DNA from: Amoebidium appalachense
Taxonomy: Eukaryota; Ichthyosporea
Direction of reading: 5' to 3'
DNA: 64,000 bases
Assembly (NCBI GenBank): GCA_963693365.1
Contig: CAVNZM010000003.1
Location: 5,518,001-5,582,000 of the forward strand
Shown here: piece after piece, positions 50,031 through 57,582 of the stretch
How the letters are laid out: the number at the start of each line of letters is the position of its first letter
Position numbering within the stretch: the first letter of the stretch is position 1
The notes under the pieces: model-generated
The model's database searches: none
The model's input: the letters and a program-made list of their open reading frames with translations, nothing else
What the model was told of the DNA's origin: nothing
Translations under genes and position numbers: made by a program

Positions 50031-51597
50031 TGGAGACAACCCAGAACATGGACATCAACAACAACATGCAGAGCGACAACATCGACAGCATGGACACGGA
50101 CGACAGTATGGAGGAGAACGCATCCCTTGAGGACACCATCCGCACCCTTCTGCTTGACCCCGAGCGCTCCCGCATCCGCTACTGGGCGCTCCTCTCCGAC
50201 CACACCGACCTGCACGAGCGTGCCGCCACAGCCCTCGGCGACACCAAGCGATTTGGGGTTGTCGCCCAGGACACCCGCACCCTGCCGTCCGGCAAGACCC
50301 TGTCCCTCGTCCGCCTGCGTGAACAGGTGCACGCCACCTCCGTGCGTGGTGTACTCGGCGACCCCTCCATCAGCATCTGGAAGGTGGCGGACAACAAGGC
50401 CCTTGCCGAAGCCATGCGCCAGCTGCCCACGGCGGTTCCGGGCATGGACCTCGACGGCGACGGGCTGGCCGCGACCCTGTTCAAGTTCGGAGAGGGTGGT
50501 GGTGACTGGAGCGGCAAGACCATCCGCTGCACCAACACCGTGCCCCGGAAAGCTTCCGTGTTGGACGTGCTTGCAGCCATTGGATATGCAAAACCTGCCA
50601 ACGACAAATTATGGAGGATGAACTCCTTGCTAGTGATCCGTCAGTGATTAACTCAGCCCATGATTCGGGCTGGGTTGATCATCAGAGCGTGCAACCCCGG
50701 TCGCCGATGCCAAATGCCTGGTGCGCATCATCCTGGCCCTGACCGGTCCCAAGGTTGCTGCTTTCAAGGCTGCGGCCGCTGAGCTCATCGTGCGCTACCT
50801 GGGTGGTGACGAGACTTTGGTTGACGAGGTGCGCGCCAACCGTCGTCTTCAGGAGTCCCTCCCCGAGGGCAGCGGCGCTCGCCTGTTCGGGGAGTACGTG
50901 GAGAACGGGGGTGCCGGGGGGATCCGAGGAGCACGGGGCTGCCTACTGGCAGACGCTGCTCCAGAACATGCAGCGCACAATCGAGGACCGGAACATTACC
51001 ATCGAGGAGCGCAACAAGACCATCCGAGACCGGGACACCCTCATTGAGCAGCAGCAGCTCATCATCGAGTACAGCAAGTCCCACGTGGCCCGCCTCACCA
51101 GCGCCCTCAACAGCACGGCCCAGGCCTTCACCCCCCGCATCCTACCCGAGGACCCGGACAGCTCCGCCCTCGGGGGCACAGGCAACCCCTTCCTGCGTGA
51201 CCGCCTGTACAACCTTCCCCGCAGCGTCACCGCCGCCATGTTTGGAGGGTCTACCAAGGGCTCTGTTGGACTCGTGCGCCGCTATGTACTCGAGGTGCTG
51301 AACGTGGAGATCTACACCGACAAGCCCGACACGGCAGTGGTGGGGGTCATCGGAGCTGACATGGCTATCCAGCGCGCCATCAAGCTGCGCTCAGCACTCG
51401 GCTGGGGACGTGCGGTCATGTCCACCGAGATCACTGCCCGCCAGGCCTACACCATCTTCTTGGCCACGGCGGTTTGGCTGGAGGGGGAGGCACCCCCAAC
51501 CCCGGAGGTTGCCGAGTTCAAGTACACGGCGCAGGTGTTCAGGAACGCATACGAGGGGCTGGTCCCTGCCAGCGTGCAGCCCAGACTGGGCTGTTGA
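50031..51597 (+). pseudogene. BRO/MSV199-like family member 2, broken by three frameshifts
   Basis: ATG 50031 (METTQNMDINNNMQSDN), an acidic N-terminus, then ASVLDVLAAIGYAKPANDKL, equivalent to ASVLDVLQLI of member 1. Around 50605-50610 the phase changes. An open middle segment follows, and near 50690 another change leads into TPVADAKCLVRIILALTGPK ... RYLGGDETLVDEVRANR, which aligns position by position with TPVAPFRTLLEIIYLLPGKR ... RLLSGDLLLIEEIEAR. A last shift in a G-run near 50905-50925 leads to a coiled coil (QNMQRTIEDRNITIEERNKT) and a distinct ~150-residue C-terminus ending at 51597. It is either a decayed gene or one with several indel errors. AATAAA at 51669. Confidence 0.7.
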
Positions 51598-51759
51598 TTT
51601 CTCAGGCATGCTTTTTCATACCCTGAGCTAGGTTAATTGTCATCCGTGTAGCATTACAGTCTCCATGAAATAAAGCGCTTTATTCTTACATCTTCCCCGA
51701 CCACCCAGGCCTGCAGAACAGGTACCACTGTGACAGCCCGGGGTGGGGGGCGCAGACAT

Positions 51760-51933
51760 TTTTGGTTTGATTGGTACAAGTTGAAGGGGACAAAGGAACT
51801 CATTGCTAAGTTGGAGGGGAAAATCTGCAGTGCAGATATGCAGTCAAGCTCGACACAGACAACCAACGGGCCAATCTATACCTCTGGTCCATGGGACCGG
51901 AAGCCGGTCTATAAGAAACAAATAAAGAGATGA
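51760..51933 (+). pseudogene. KilA-N domain remnant 2
   Basis: WFDWYKLKGTKELIAKLEGK plus ICSAD, nearly the same as remnant 1, then a non-homologous tail to a stop at 51933. The rest of 51598-51943 is otherwise empty apart from AATAAA at 51669. Confidence 0.5.
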
Positions 51934-51943
51934 ATTGCTTTTT

Positions 51944-52553
51944 TTATTTTGTACACTGTCTGTTTGCTTGCATATGCCCTCTGCGTGACCCCCCCTTCTG
52001 ATTCCGACAGAACAGGTACCACAGACCGTGCAGCAGCGCATCCGCCATGTCGTCCTTCTTGCCCTCCCGCCCAAACTTGTCCCGCCACCCCTGCTCACTC
52101 TGCAGCTTCAGCGCTTGCTGCGTGTCGACCACCGCACGCCGCTTGTACACCGCATACGCCGCCTTGCCCGTCTCCGCGGGGGCCATTCCGTGGCGGGCGA
52201 GCCACGCCCCGCACTGGTTCTTGCGCGTGCCGTGCTGCAGCACCACGCCGGGCCCGTGGCCATTGGTCAATCTGAGGGTGAGGAAGTACGCCTGCAGCGC
52301 GTGCGCCAGCACGCTCAGCTTGGTGACCATCTGGCGCTCGATGACGACCATGTCGACGTCCGCGAACAGCGCGCGGTCCTCGTGCAGCCGGCGCAGCAGC
52401 AGCTCCACCAGCACCGTGGCCGTGGTGTCCGGGTTGCCCACGAGCCAGCGGTCCCACGTGTGGATGATGAAGGGGGTGGCGCGGGTCGTCGGTGGTGCTG
52501 AGCACGCACACCACCAGGTTCAGGAAGCCGACGTCGATGGCGGCCACACGCAT
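51944..52553 (-). CDS. Poxvirus A22-like Holliday junction resolvase (frameshifted)
   Basis: Start ATG 52553 (MRVAAIDVGFLNLVVCVLST) with TATA-like GCATAAAAGG at 52579-52588. The reading phase changes near 52470-52485 (610 nt in total, one off a multiple of three). The second phase, open to 51944, carries WLVGNPD, VVIERQMVTKLSVLAHALQ, HGTRKNQCG and KKDDMADALLHGLWYL. The acidic residues of RNase H-fold resolvases are present: Asp in AIDVG, Glu in VIERQ, and the DD..AD pair. The sequence pattern is that of NCLDV A22/RuvC-like enzymes, which cleave four-way junctions to resolve replicated genomes before packaging. Divergent from the 52631 gene. Confidence 0.85.
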
Positions 52554-52578
52554 TGTGGGGGTGGGGGTTGGGGGATTC

Positions 52579-52588
52579 CCTTTTATGC
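52579..52588 (-). promoter_or_regulatory. TATA-like box of the resolvase gene
   Basis: GCATAAAAGG on the minus strand, about 28-35 bases upstream of ATG 52553. Confidence 0.5.
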
Positions 52589-52630
52589 TTCCCTGCCCAA
52601 CTCGTTTACAAGAATATTGTTGGCACAGGC

Positions 52631-53146
52631 ATGGGAACCGGGACTTCACACGCCACATGGGGATGGGACGCGGATTACGACCACGAGGTGTTTATCGACG
52701 GCGGCTCGGATTTGGCCGAAATGATACCACGGCTGGGCCAGCCGAACACATTCTACTTGCAGCTGACACTGCCGTGCGAGGATGTGTTGTCCGGGCAGGA
52801 GTCGTTTCTGTTCTTGATCGAAAGCGCACAGGCGCGGGAGCCCTGGATGATCCATGGGAGGGGGCACTACAACTGGCTCATGGTCGGGCGGCTCGAGGGG
52901 GTCCCCGTCGTCGTCAACATCATCTTCTTCGGTGACGAGGAGGAGGACAGGTTTGGCGTGTTCCTCATGGAGACGTTGTCCGATCCCCAGTACACCGACC
53001 GCTACCAGCAGTTCCAGGAGCGCGCGCGTCACTGCGGCATGGCTGTGGCGCGCCGTGCGGCGTACGCGACATTCGAGTCCTTCTCGTTCGTGCCTAGGTT
53101 CCCACAGGTTGAACGCCCCGCTGACAGGGCGGCTATGGGCGGGTAG
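52631..53146 (+). CDS. Hypothetical protein divergent from the resolvase
   Basis: 171 residues from ATG 52631 (MGTGTSHATWGWDADYDHEV). The upstream in-frame extension covers the resolvase promoter and is not used. Alternating beta-like hydrophobic segments: FYLQLTLPCEDVL, SFLFLIESAQ, NWLMVGRLEGVPVVVNIIFF, followed by an acidic GDEEEDRFGVF and a helical Arg-rich C-terminus. No family recognised. Only 77 bp separates it from the resolvase start, so the two share a bidirectional promoter region. Confidence 0.6.
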   Translation: MGTGTSHATWGWDADYDHEVFIDGGSDLAEMIPRLGQPNTFYLQLTLPCEDVLSGQESFLFLIESAQAREPWMIHGRGHYNWLMVGRLEGVPVVVNIIFFGDEEEDRFGVFLMETLSDPQYTDRYQQFQERARHCGMAVARRAAYATFESFSFVPRFPQVERPADRAAMGG

Positions 53147-53149
53147 AGG

Positions 53150-53383
53150 TAATCTCAACCTCCAAAGCTTCTTGTATGTCATCGGCGACTTCATCACCCC
53201 ATGGATATCAGTTTCTGCGAGTACACTGCTAACCGACCCCTTGTCTTCTGAATTGAGTTCCCCGATGACCTCACACCACTTTGGACGAAACAAAGGATTG
53301 GCATCAGTGACAAAAGCAGTAGCTAAATCCAAAGTGATCCAAGTACCCCGAAGGTACTCCTTGTCAATGCCCTGGGACTGATT
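53150..53383 (-). pseudogene. KilA-N C-terminal half fragment
   Basis: Minus-strand translation has GIDKEYLRGTWITLDLATAF and NPLFRPKWCEVIGEL, matching the RGTYVHPDL...ASPxFAxKVSxIVxE segment that ends KilA-N domains. No start codon. It lies antisense and upstream of a gene (53536) that carries only the N-terminal half of such a domain. Confidence 0.5.
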
Positions 53384-53397
53384 CCGAGGGTGGTCAT

Positions 53398-53505
53398 CTA
53401 ACCTGACCCGCCCTGCACGTCAAAGGTGTTCTCCCAAATCGAAGGAGAAGATTCTGACCCGCCCTGCAACCTGCCCTGCACGTCAAAGGTGTTCTATTCC
53501 CACCC
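53398..53505. repeat. ~50-bp direct repeat upstream of the KilA-N gene
   Basis: TGACCCGCCCTGCACGTCAA followed by AGGTGTTCT at 53402 and, with an inserted CCCTGCAACC, at 53456. A third partial copy CTCAAAGGTGTTCTCCCTCA lies in the 3' end of the KilA-N gene (53944). Confidence 0.7.
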
Positions 53506-53535
53506 CTACCGGTCCAAAGACAAATGTGATCTAAA

Positions 53536-54009
53536 ATGGCTACCCTCATACCCCAGCCACCAACGTACACATCGGTGATCCACTCGCAACCCTCAGCTCA
53601 GAGAGTGGTTATGCGGGATGGAAAAGTTCTGAAGGAAGGGGAGATAACGCCTATTACGGACACTGAAGGAAACGTGCTTACATATGGAGAAGTACGGAAG
53701 GGCGGTGAGTTGTGGGTGAATGCTACCTATATTGCAAAGCAGTGTAAAGCACGATGGCACAACTGGATCAGATTGGAGGGAAGCAAGAAGTTGGTGAAAG
53801 CGATTGAAAGACTGAACGGTAAAACTTCTCTATCAAGCCTTGACTCAGATGTGAGTCTTGACCATGACTCAGATGTGAGTCGCGACCGACTTGTTGACTC
53901 AGATGTGAGTTTTGGATTAGTATCACCATTCAGTGATCCCTGCACTCAAAGGTGTTCTCCCTCATCGAAGCAAACGCGCAGGAAATATTTGGGAGTCTGT
54001 TTTATTTAA
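53536..54009 (+). CDS. Truncated KilA-N domain protein
   Basis: 157 residues from ATG 53536 (MATLIPQPPTYTSVIHSQPS). Residues about 55-95 read GGELWVNATYIAKQCKARWH and NWIRLEGSKKLVKAIERL, the first half of a KilA-N DNA-binding domain (NAT...W...TKxLIxxL). The second half (RGTYVHP...) is missing. Instead the frame passes through about four copies of an 18-bp GACTCAGATGTGAGT-type repeat (DSDVS reiteration) and a Ser/Cys-rich tail. It converges on and overlaps the end of the 54002 gene by 8 bp. Probably a 3'-damaged gene. KilA-N proteins are common in large DNA viruses and phages. Confidence 0.65.
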   Translation: MATLIPQPPTYTSVIHSQPSAQRVVMRDGKVLKEGEITPITDTEGNVLTYGEVRKGGELWVNATYIAKQCKARWHNWIRLEGSKKLVKAIERLNGKTSLSSLDSDVSLDHDSDVSRDRLVDSDVSFGLVSPFSDPCTQRCSPSSKQTRRKYLGVCFI

Positions 54010-55360
54010 CCGCGACCAGCGCCGAGAAGCACCCGGTCACACGCGTCCCGGTCTCGTCCACCACCACCAGTCGCAGCGTGTCGACGTGATCCAGCGTCCC
54101 CAAGATCTGCGGGCTCGCCAGCATGTCGTCCACCGCCCCGCCCGCCGCCCCCTGCACGCCCGGCGCCATGATGCGCCCCTGCAGGTTCGTCTCGCCCTGC
54201 ATGACGTGCACCATGAGCGCCCCCCGCGGGCCCAGGGGTGCATCCGTCCCAAACACGCACTGGATGTTGTCGCCCTGGCACGGCAGCTGCTGGTCGCCCT
54301 CCTCCACGGCCGCATGGTCTCGCCCGTCGAAGTAGCGGGCCAGCGGAGGCAGCCCCGCTGTCAGGCTGTGGCTGACGTGCGCGCCGGCCGCCATTCCCAG
54401 CACGCTCCCGAGCCCCCGGCACACGTCAAGCGAGAACGTCGGCACCGACGCATACGGCAGCCAGTGCTTCATGGTGTCCGGGTCCATGTTCTTGCGGTGG
54501 TGGATGCTGATGACCAGTCGCCCGGGCAGCGCGAGCTTCGAGGGCGTCATGAGGTTGTACAGCGTGTTGTGGAACGGCCACTGGATGCGCCCGTGGGTGT
54601 CACGCTCGTTGGCCAGCTCACGCCACGCCCATGCGTTCTCCCTGTAGTACAGCTGCGCGAGCATCAGCGCCTCGAATGCGATCTCGTCGCGCGGGCCCTG
54701 CCGGCGTGGCGCCCACCGCGTCTTGCACACAAAGTCCTGGTGCCTGGTCCACGCCTCGCCGTTGCGCTCGGCGTCCCGGCGCAACCGCTCCGTGTGTGTG
54801 ACGCTGGCGTAGTAGGGCAGCGTGTCCGGGTACATCTCCAAAATGTCCGCCACCTCCTCGGGGCTGTAGCTGGGGTTGAAGCATGCGGCGATGGCGGCGT
54901 CCAGACGCATCTCGAGTTCGGCGCACAGGGTGTCCAGGGTGTAGTTGCCCACAGGCAGGTACACGTCGGTGGACGCCTTCACCCACATGCCTGGGGGCCG
55001 GCCGTCGGGCGAGTCCAGGTACGACAGCGACAGCGTGAGCTTGTTGGCGCCCTCGCACACGTCGTACACGCTGTGCGCCTTGATGCCCTCAACACGGATG
55101 CCGTGCACGGACTGGGTGGCGGGAAACTCCACCTGCAGCGGCCGGCACTCGGACCCGCCCGTCACGAAGTGGTAGCGCCACTGGCCCTGCGGCGGCTGCG
55201 GGGGCTCGACACGCGGGGGCGCCTCGCTCGGCACCGACACGCTGCGGGGGGCCGAGGGCAGGGCTGGCCCGTGCGGGAACGCTGCCCGGCGCGCCACGGC
55301 TGCCGAGAAATCGATGTGGGACGCCATGTCGTCAAGGATGCGGGAGCGCGCATGCGACAT
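54002..55360 (-). CDS. Hypothetical protein, candidate capsid/penton-like structural protein
   Basis: 452 residues from ATG 55360 (MSHARSRILDDMASHIDFSA); ATG 55327 is an alternative. The 67 residues further upstream in frame look non-coding. After a Pro-rich segment comes WRYHFVTGGSECRPLQVEFP, then LTLSLSYLDSPDGR, and VYLPVGNYTLDTLCAELEMR. The LPxGNYTxxxLxxxLxxxL pattern is typical of N-terminal regions in several viral minor capsid/penton proteins (family pattern, not a database match). Later segments are beta-like (GRLVISIHHRKN, GALMVHVMQGETN, RLVVVDETGTRVTGC). TAA overlaps AATAAA on the minus strand. It is among the longest clean GC-rich frames here. The 481-residue plus-strand frame opposite is its shadow. 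Confidence 0.7.
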   Translation of the reverse strand: MSHARSRILDDMASHIDFSAAVARRAAFPHGPALPSAPRSVSVPSEAPPRVEPPQPPQGQWRYHFVTGGSECRPLQVEFPATQSVHGIRVEGIKAHSVYDVCEGANKLTLSLSYLDSPDGRPPGMWVKASTDVYLPVGNYTLDTLCAELEMRLDAAIAACFNPSYSPEEVADILEMYPDTLPYYASVTHTERLRRDAERNGEAWTRHQDFVCKTRWAPRRQGPRDEIAFEALMLAQLYYRENAWAWRELANERDTHGRIQWPFHNTLYNLMTPSKLALPGRLVISIHHRKNMDPDTMKHWLPYASVPTFSLDVCRGLGSVLGMAAGAHVSHSLTAGLPPLARYFDGRDHAAVEEGDQQLPCQGDNIQCVFGTDAPLGPRGALMVHVMQGETNLQGRIMAPGVQGAAGGAVDDMLASPQILGTLDHVDTLRLVVVDETGTRVTGCFSALVAVK

Positions 55361-55538
55361 TACATTGGGGCACAATAAAAAAGAAGCCAGCTCTAGACAC
55401 AAGATCAAACAGCCATCAAATTGGCCATATACACGACAAAGAAAAACAAGGTTGCCAAATATCTTTGTAGCAGCGTGCACCCAAACCAGGGGGCAATGGA
55501 AATGCCAGCCTTTCTTACATTTGTTCATCTGATTCATG
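55361..55538. other. Short spacer between structural and membrane genes
   Basis: AATAAAAAAG on the plus strand at 55374; no coding feature. Confidence 0.4.
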
Positions 55539-56042
55539 CTAGAACTCAACCAGCTTGCCATGTTGCTTCTCGCTCTCCGGCACTTGTGCGGCCATCACAT
55601 ACGTGACCTGCGATTCCGATGCAGCCACACCGGACTTGTTTGACCACGCATCCAACGGCCATTTCTTGACGGCTTTTCTCATGTAGCAATAGCCTTTTGG
55701 CCGCTTCCCGTCCATATCCTGCCATGGCGAATAGCCCACCTGTTGGCATCCGCTCATAGATTGGCATCGGTTAATGCACTGACTGGCCGACGTGTACCCA
55801 TAGTTCACCGGGTCTTGCCAGTCGTTAAACGTGTTGTCCGTGCTGTGGTCCCCCACTTGGTCGAAAGCATACCACTGTGTCCGTGCGACTGCAGGGGTAC
55901 TGTCGTTTTTGCCGGGGCCAGGCTTAGGGGTACTGTCGTTTTTGCCAGGGGCAGGTTTGGGTTCGTACTTGATGTATGCCCATGCCAACACACCGATAGT
56001 AAGCATTAGAATGATTAAGGCAATCGCATTTGACAAGTCCAT
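55539..56042 (-). CDS. Membrane-anchored protein with PAN/apple-like Cys domain
   Basis: 167 residues from ATG 56042 (MDLSNAIALIILMLTIGVLA), an N-terminal TM anchor. Then a Lys/Pro/Gly linker with a 12-residue direct duplication (PGKNDSTP twice) and an ectodomain WYAFDQVGDHSTDN. In it, SASQCINRCQSMSGCQQVGYS...GYCYMRKAV has the CxxxC....C....CY spacing of PAN/apple domains. Type II topology is inferred. Such domains bind glycans or proteins at cell or virion surfaces. The role here is unproven. Upstream ORF extension to 56150 is rejected because the TM then loses its N-terminal position. Confidence 0.6.
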   Translation of the reverse strand: MDLSNAIALIILMLTIGVLAWAYIKYEPKPAPGKNDSTPKPGPGKNDSTPAVARTQWYAFDQVGDHSTDNTFNDWQDPVNYGYTSASQCINRCQSMSGCQQVGYSPWQDMDGKRPKGYCYMRKAVKKWPLDAWSNKSGVAASESQVTYVMAAQVPESEKQHGKLVEF

Positions 56043-56122
56043 TCTTCTTGCGCAAATTAAAAGCTGGCGTGGCTGAACAAAACAAAGAATGGACAGGCCA
56101 ACTCTGGTTTTCCGAGAAATGA

Positions 56123-56518
56123 TTAACGTCTGATGAGCGTGCAACGGCACTCCCAGTTGGATGCGTTCACCCCGGCGGGTGGTGCGGGCGGGTCCACGGG
56201 CATCGTGGGCATGGGTTCGTCGGTTGGGTCGCCTTCAGTGATGGAGGTGGGGATCTCGAATACGTCGGTGTCCGTTTCGGTGGGAGTTTCCGAGGCCGAG
56301 GTGGTTTCGATGGTTTGAATCGAAGCGGCGGCTGTGGTGGTGGCTGCAACGGTCTCCACGTGCGTCAGGGTCGCCCACCACGTCTTTGTTTCGGCAGTGG
56401 AGCTGGGCGGCACGTGCGCGGTGGTTGCCGCAAGGGTTGCCGAGCTCGCAAACACCAGGCACTCGGGGGCCGCAAGGACCAGTGCAAGCAGGGGGGGACA
56501 CAGGAGCAGCGCACGCAT
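56123..56518 (-). CDS. Secreted/anchored Thr-rich mucin-like protein
   Basis: 131 residues from ATG 56518 (MRALLLCPPLLALVLAAPEC), a clear signal peptide with cleavage likely after about residue 17-30. The mature part is Thr/Ala/Ser/Glu-rich (TVAATTTAAASIQTIETTSA, SETPTETDTD), fit for O-glycosylation, and ends NASNWECRCTLIRR with an N-glycosylation sequon and two Cys. No family recognised. Part of a run of four minus-strand genes (54002-57126) with at least three likely exported products. Confidence 0.6.
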   Translation of the reverse strand: MRALLLCPPLLALVLAAPECLVFASSATLAATTAHVPPSSTAETKTWWATLTHVETVAATTTAAASIQTIETTSASETPTETDTDVFEIPTSITEGDPTDEPMPTMPVDPPAPPAGVNASNWECRCTLIRR

Positions 56519-56538
56519 TGATAGATGGCTACAAAATA

Positions 56539-57126
56539 TCAGAGCTCGAGCAGCGCCAGAAAAAGCGTCAGGCCCGGGAACGGGAACAGGTCCACGCACA
56601 CGCGCACGCGCCACACGTGCAGCAGGCACAGCGCAAGGTTGACGCCGCGGAACCCATACTGCATGGTGGGGCTCGTGTCTGCGACCGAGGACACAAACCA
56701 CGAGGGCATGGGCAGGGGCCCCACGCCGAGCACGCCGATGGAGAAGGCCACGCCGAGCTCCACGCGGCCCTGGGGCGGTGCGCTAGGTGGGGGGAGAGCC
56801 GGCAGGTCTTTGTCGTGCAGACGCACCCGCACGCCCGCCAGACCCGTGTCGGGAACGTGGTTGGGCTGCGGGAGCGGGCAGTCGCTGAACCCAAAAGAGC
56901 TCGCCTGAGCCGGGTCATCGGTGAACGTGACGACGTTGGCCTCGGGCAGCGCCCTCCAGTACATGCGTGTCTCACCGAGCATGGCGGTGACCTTGTCGCC
57001 GTCACGCCGCCACCGCAGGCCCATGCCCGTGTGCCTCGTGTTGGCCAGGTCCTCGGGCCACTCCACCGGGCAGCTGAGCAGCGCGAGGTTGCGGCTGACG
57101 AAGCGGTCGCCGTGCGTGATGTGCAT
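56539..57126 (-). CDS. Hypothetical protein with hydrophobic C-terminus
   Basis: 195 residues from ATG 57126 (MHITHGDRFVSRNLALLSCP). It begins with a compact mixed region (GLRWRRDGDKVTAMLGETRM, NVVTFTDDPAQASSFGFSDC), followed by VGVRVRLHDKDLPALPPP and a hydrophobic C-terminal third (LALCLLHVWRVRVCVDLFPF, LTLFLALLEL) that may be one or two membrane segments. Divergent from the 57175 gene with a 48-bp gap. No family recognised. Confidence 0.55.
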   Translation of the reverse strand: MHITHGDRFVSRNLALLSCPVEWPEDLANTRHTGMGLRWRRDGDKVTAMLGETRMYWRALPEANVVTFTDDPAQASSFGFSDCPLPQPNHVPDTGLAGVRVRLHDKDLPALPPPSAPPQGRVELGVAFSIGVLGVGPLPMPSWFVSSVADTSPTMQYGFRGVNLALCLLHVWRVRVCVDLFPFPGLTLFLALLEL

Positions 57127-57174
57127 GCACTACAGGAAGATTAAGCCGGCACAAAATGCGCCCGTGACGTAACA

Positions 57175-57540
57175 ATGCAGCTGGTACTCCTGCTCATGGC
57201 CCTCTGCGTGACCACCCTGCTTGCGCTTGCGCTGCGAGATGCGGTGCGCACGGTGTTCGGTCGTGACCCGCCCTGCGACGCACCCGCCTGTGCCGCCCTG
57301 CTTTATGACAAGCGCCTGGCCGCGGGCTGGGAGGCCGACACAGCCCGTTTTGGCGAATGTGGCCGGTGCCCGCGCATGGAAGTTTCCAATGTCAACGGCC
57401 TGCGCTACTGGAACGAGGAGAAGGGTCAATGGTTCTCGGCACAGATGTCCTATGCCGACTTTGCCACACGCCTGGGCGACGACCGCACCGCCTGGCTCGC
57501 GCGGCTGGCCGCTGCGCTGAGAAGGGAGGTCCTCCGCTGA
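57175..57540 (+). CDS. Small signal-anchored Cys-containing protein
   Basis: 121 residues from ATG 57175 (MQLVLLLMALCVTTLLALAL), an uncleaved signal anchor or signal peptide. The ectodomain has CDAPACAALLYDKRLAAGWE ADTARFGECGRCPRMEVSNV, with four or five Cys, then WFSAQMSYADFATRLGDDR and an Arg-rich end. A frame-broken copy of the LYDKRLAA...WEADT segment lies at 61340-61425 upstream of another gene. Unknown family. Confidence 0.6.
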   Translation: MQLVLLLMALCVTTLLALALRDAVRTVFGRDPPCDAPACAALLYDKRLAAGWEADTARFGECGRCPRMEVSNVNGLRYWNEEKGQWFSAQMSYADFATRLGDDRTAWLARLAAALRREVLR

Positions 57541-57582
57541 GGCAGGGATCAATCCACCTCAATTCTTGACCTTTTGATGCCC

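Noticed and set aside
53933-55378. 481-residue plus-strand ORF
   Set aside because: Antisense shadow of the 54002-55360 gene; GC-rich third positions leave the opposite strand open and its composition (Arg/His/Val-rich) is not protein-like.
56386-57144. 252-residue plus-strand ORF
   Set aside because: Antisense to two better-supported minus-strand genes, with Arg/His/Ala-rich shadow composition.
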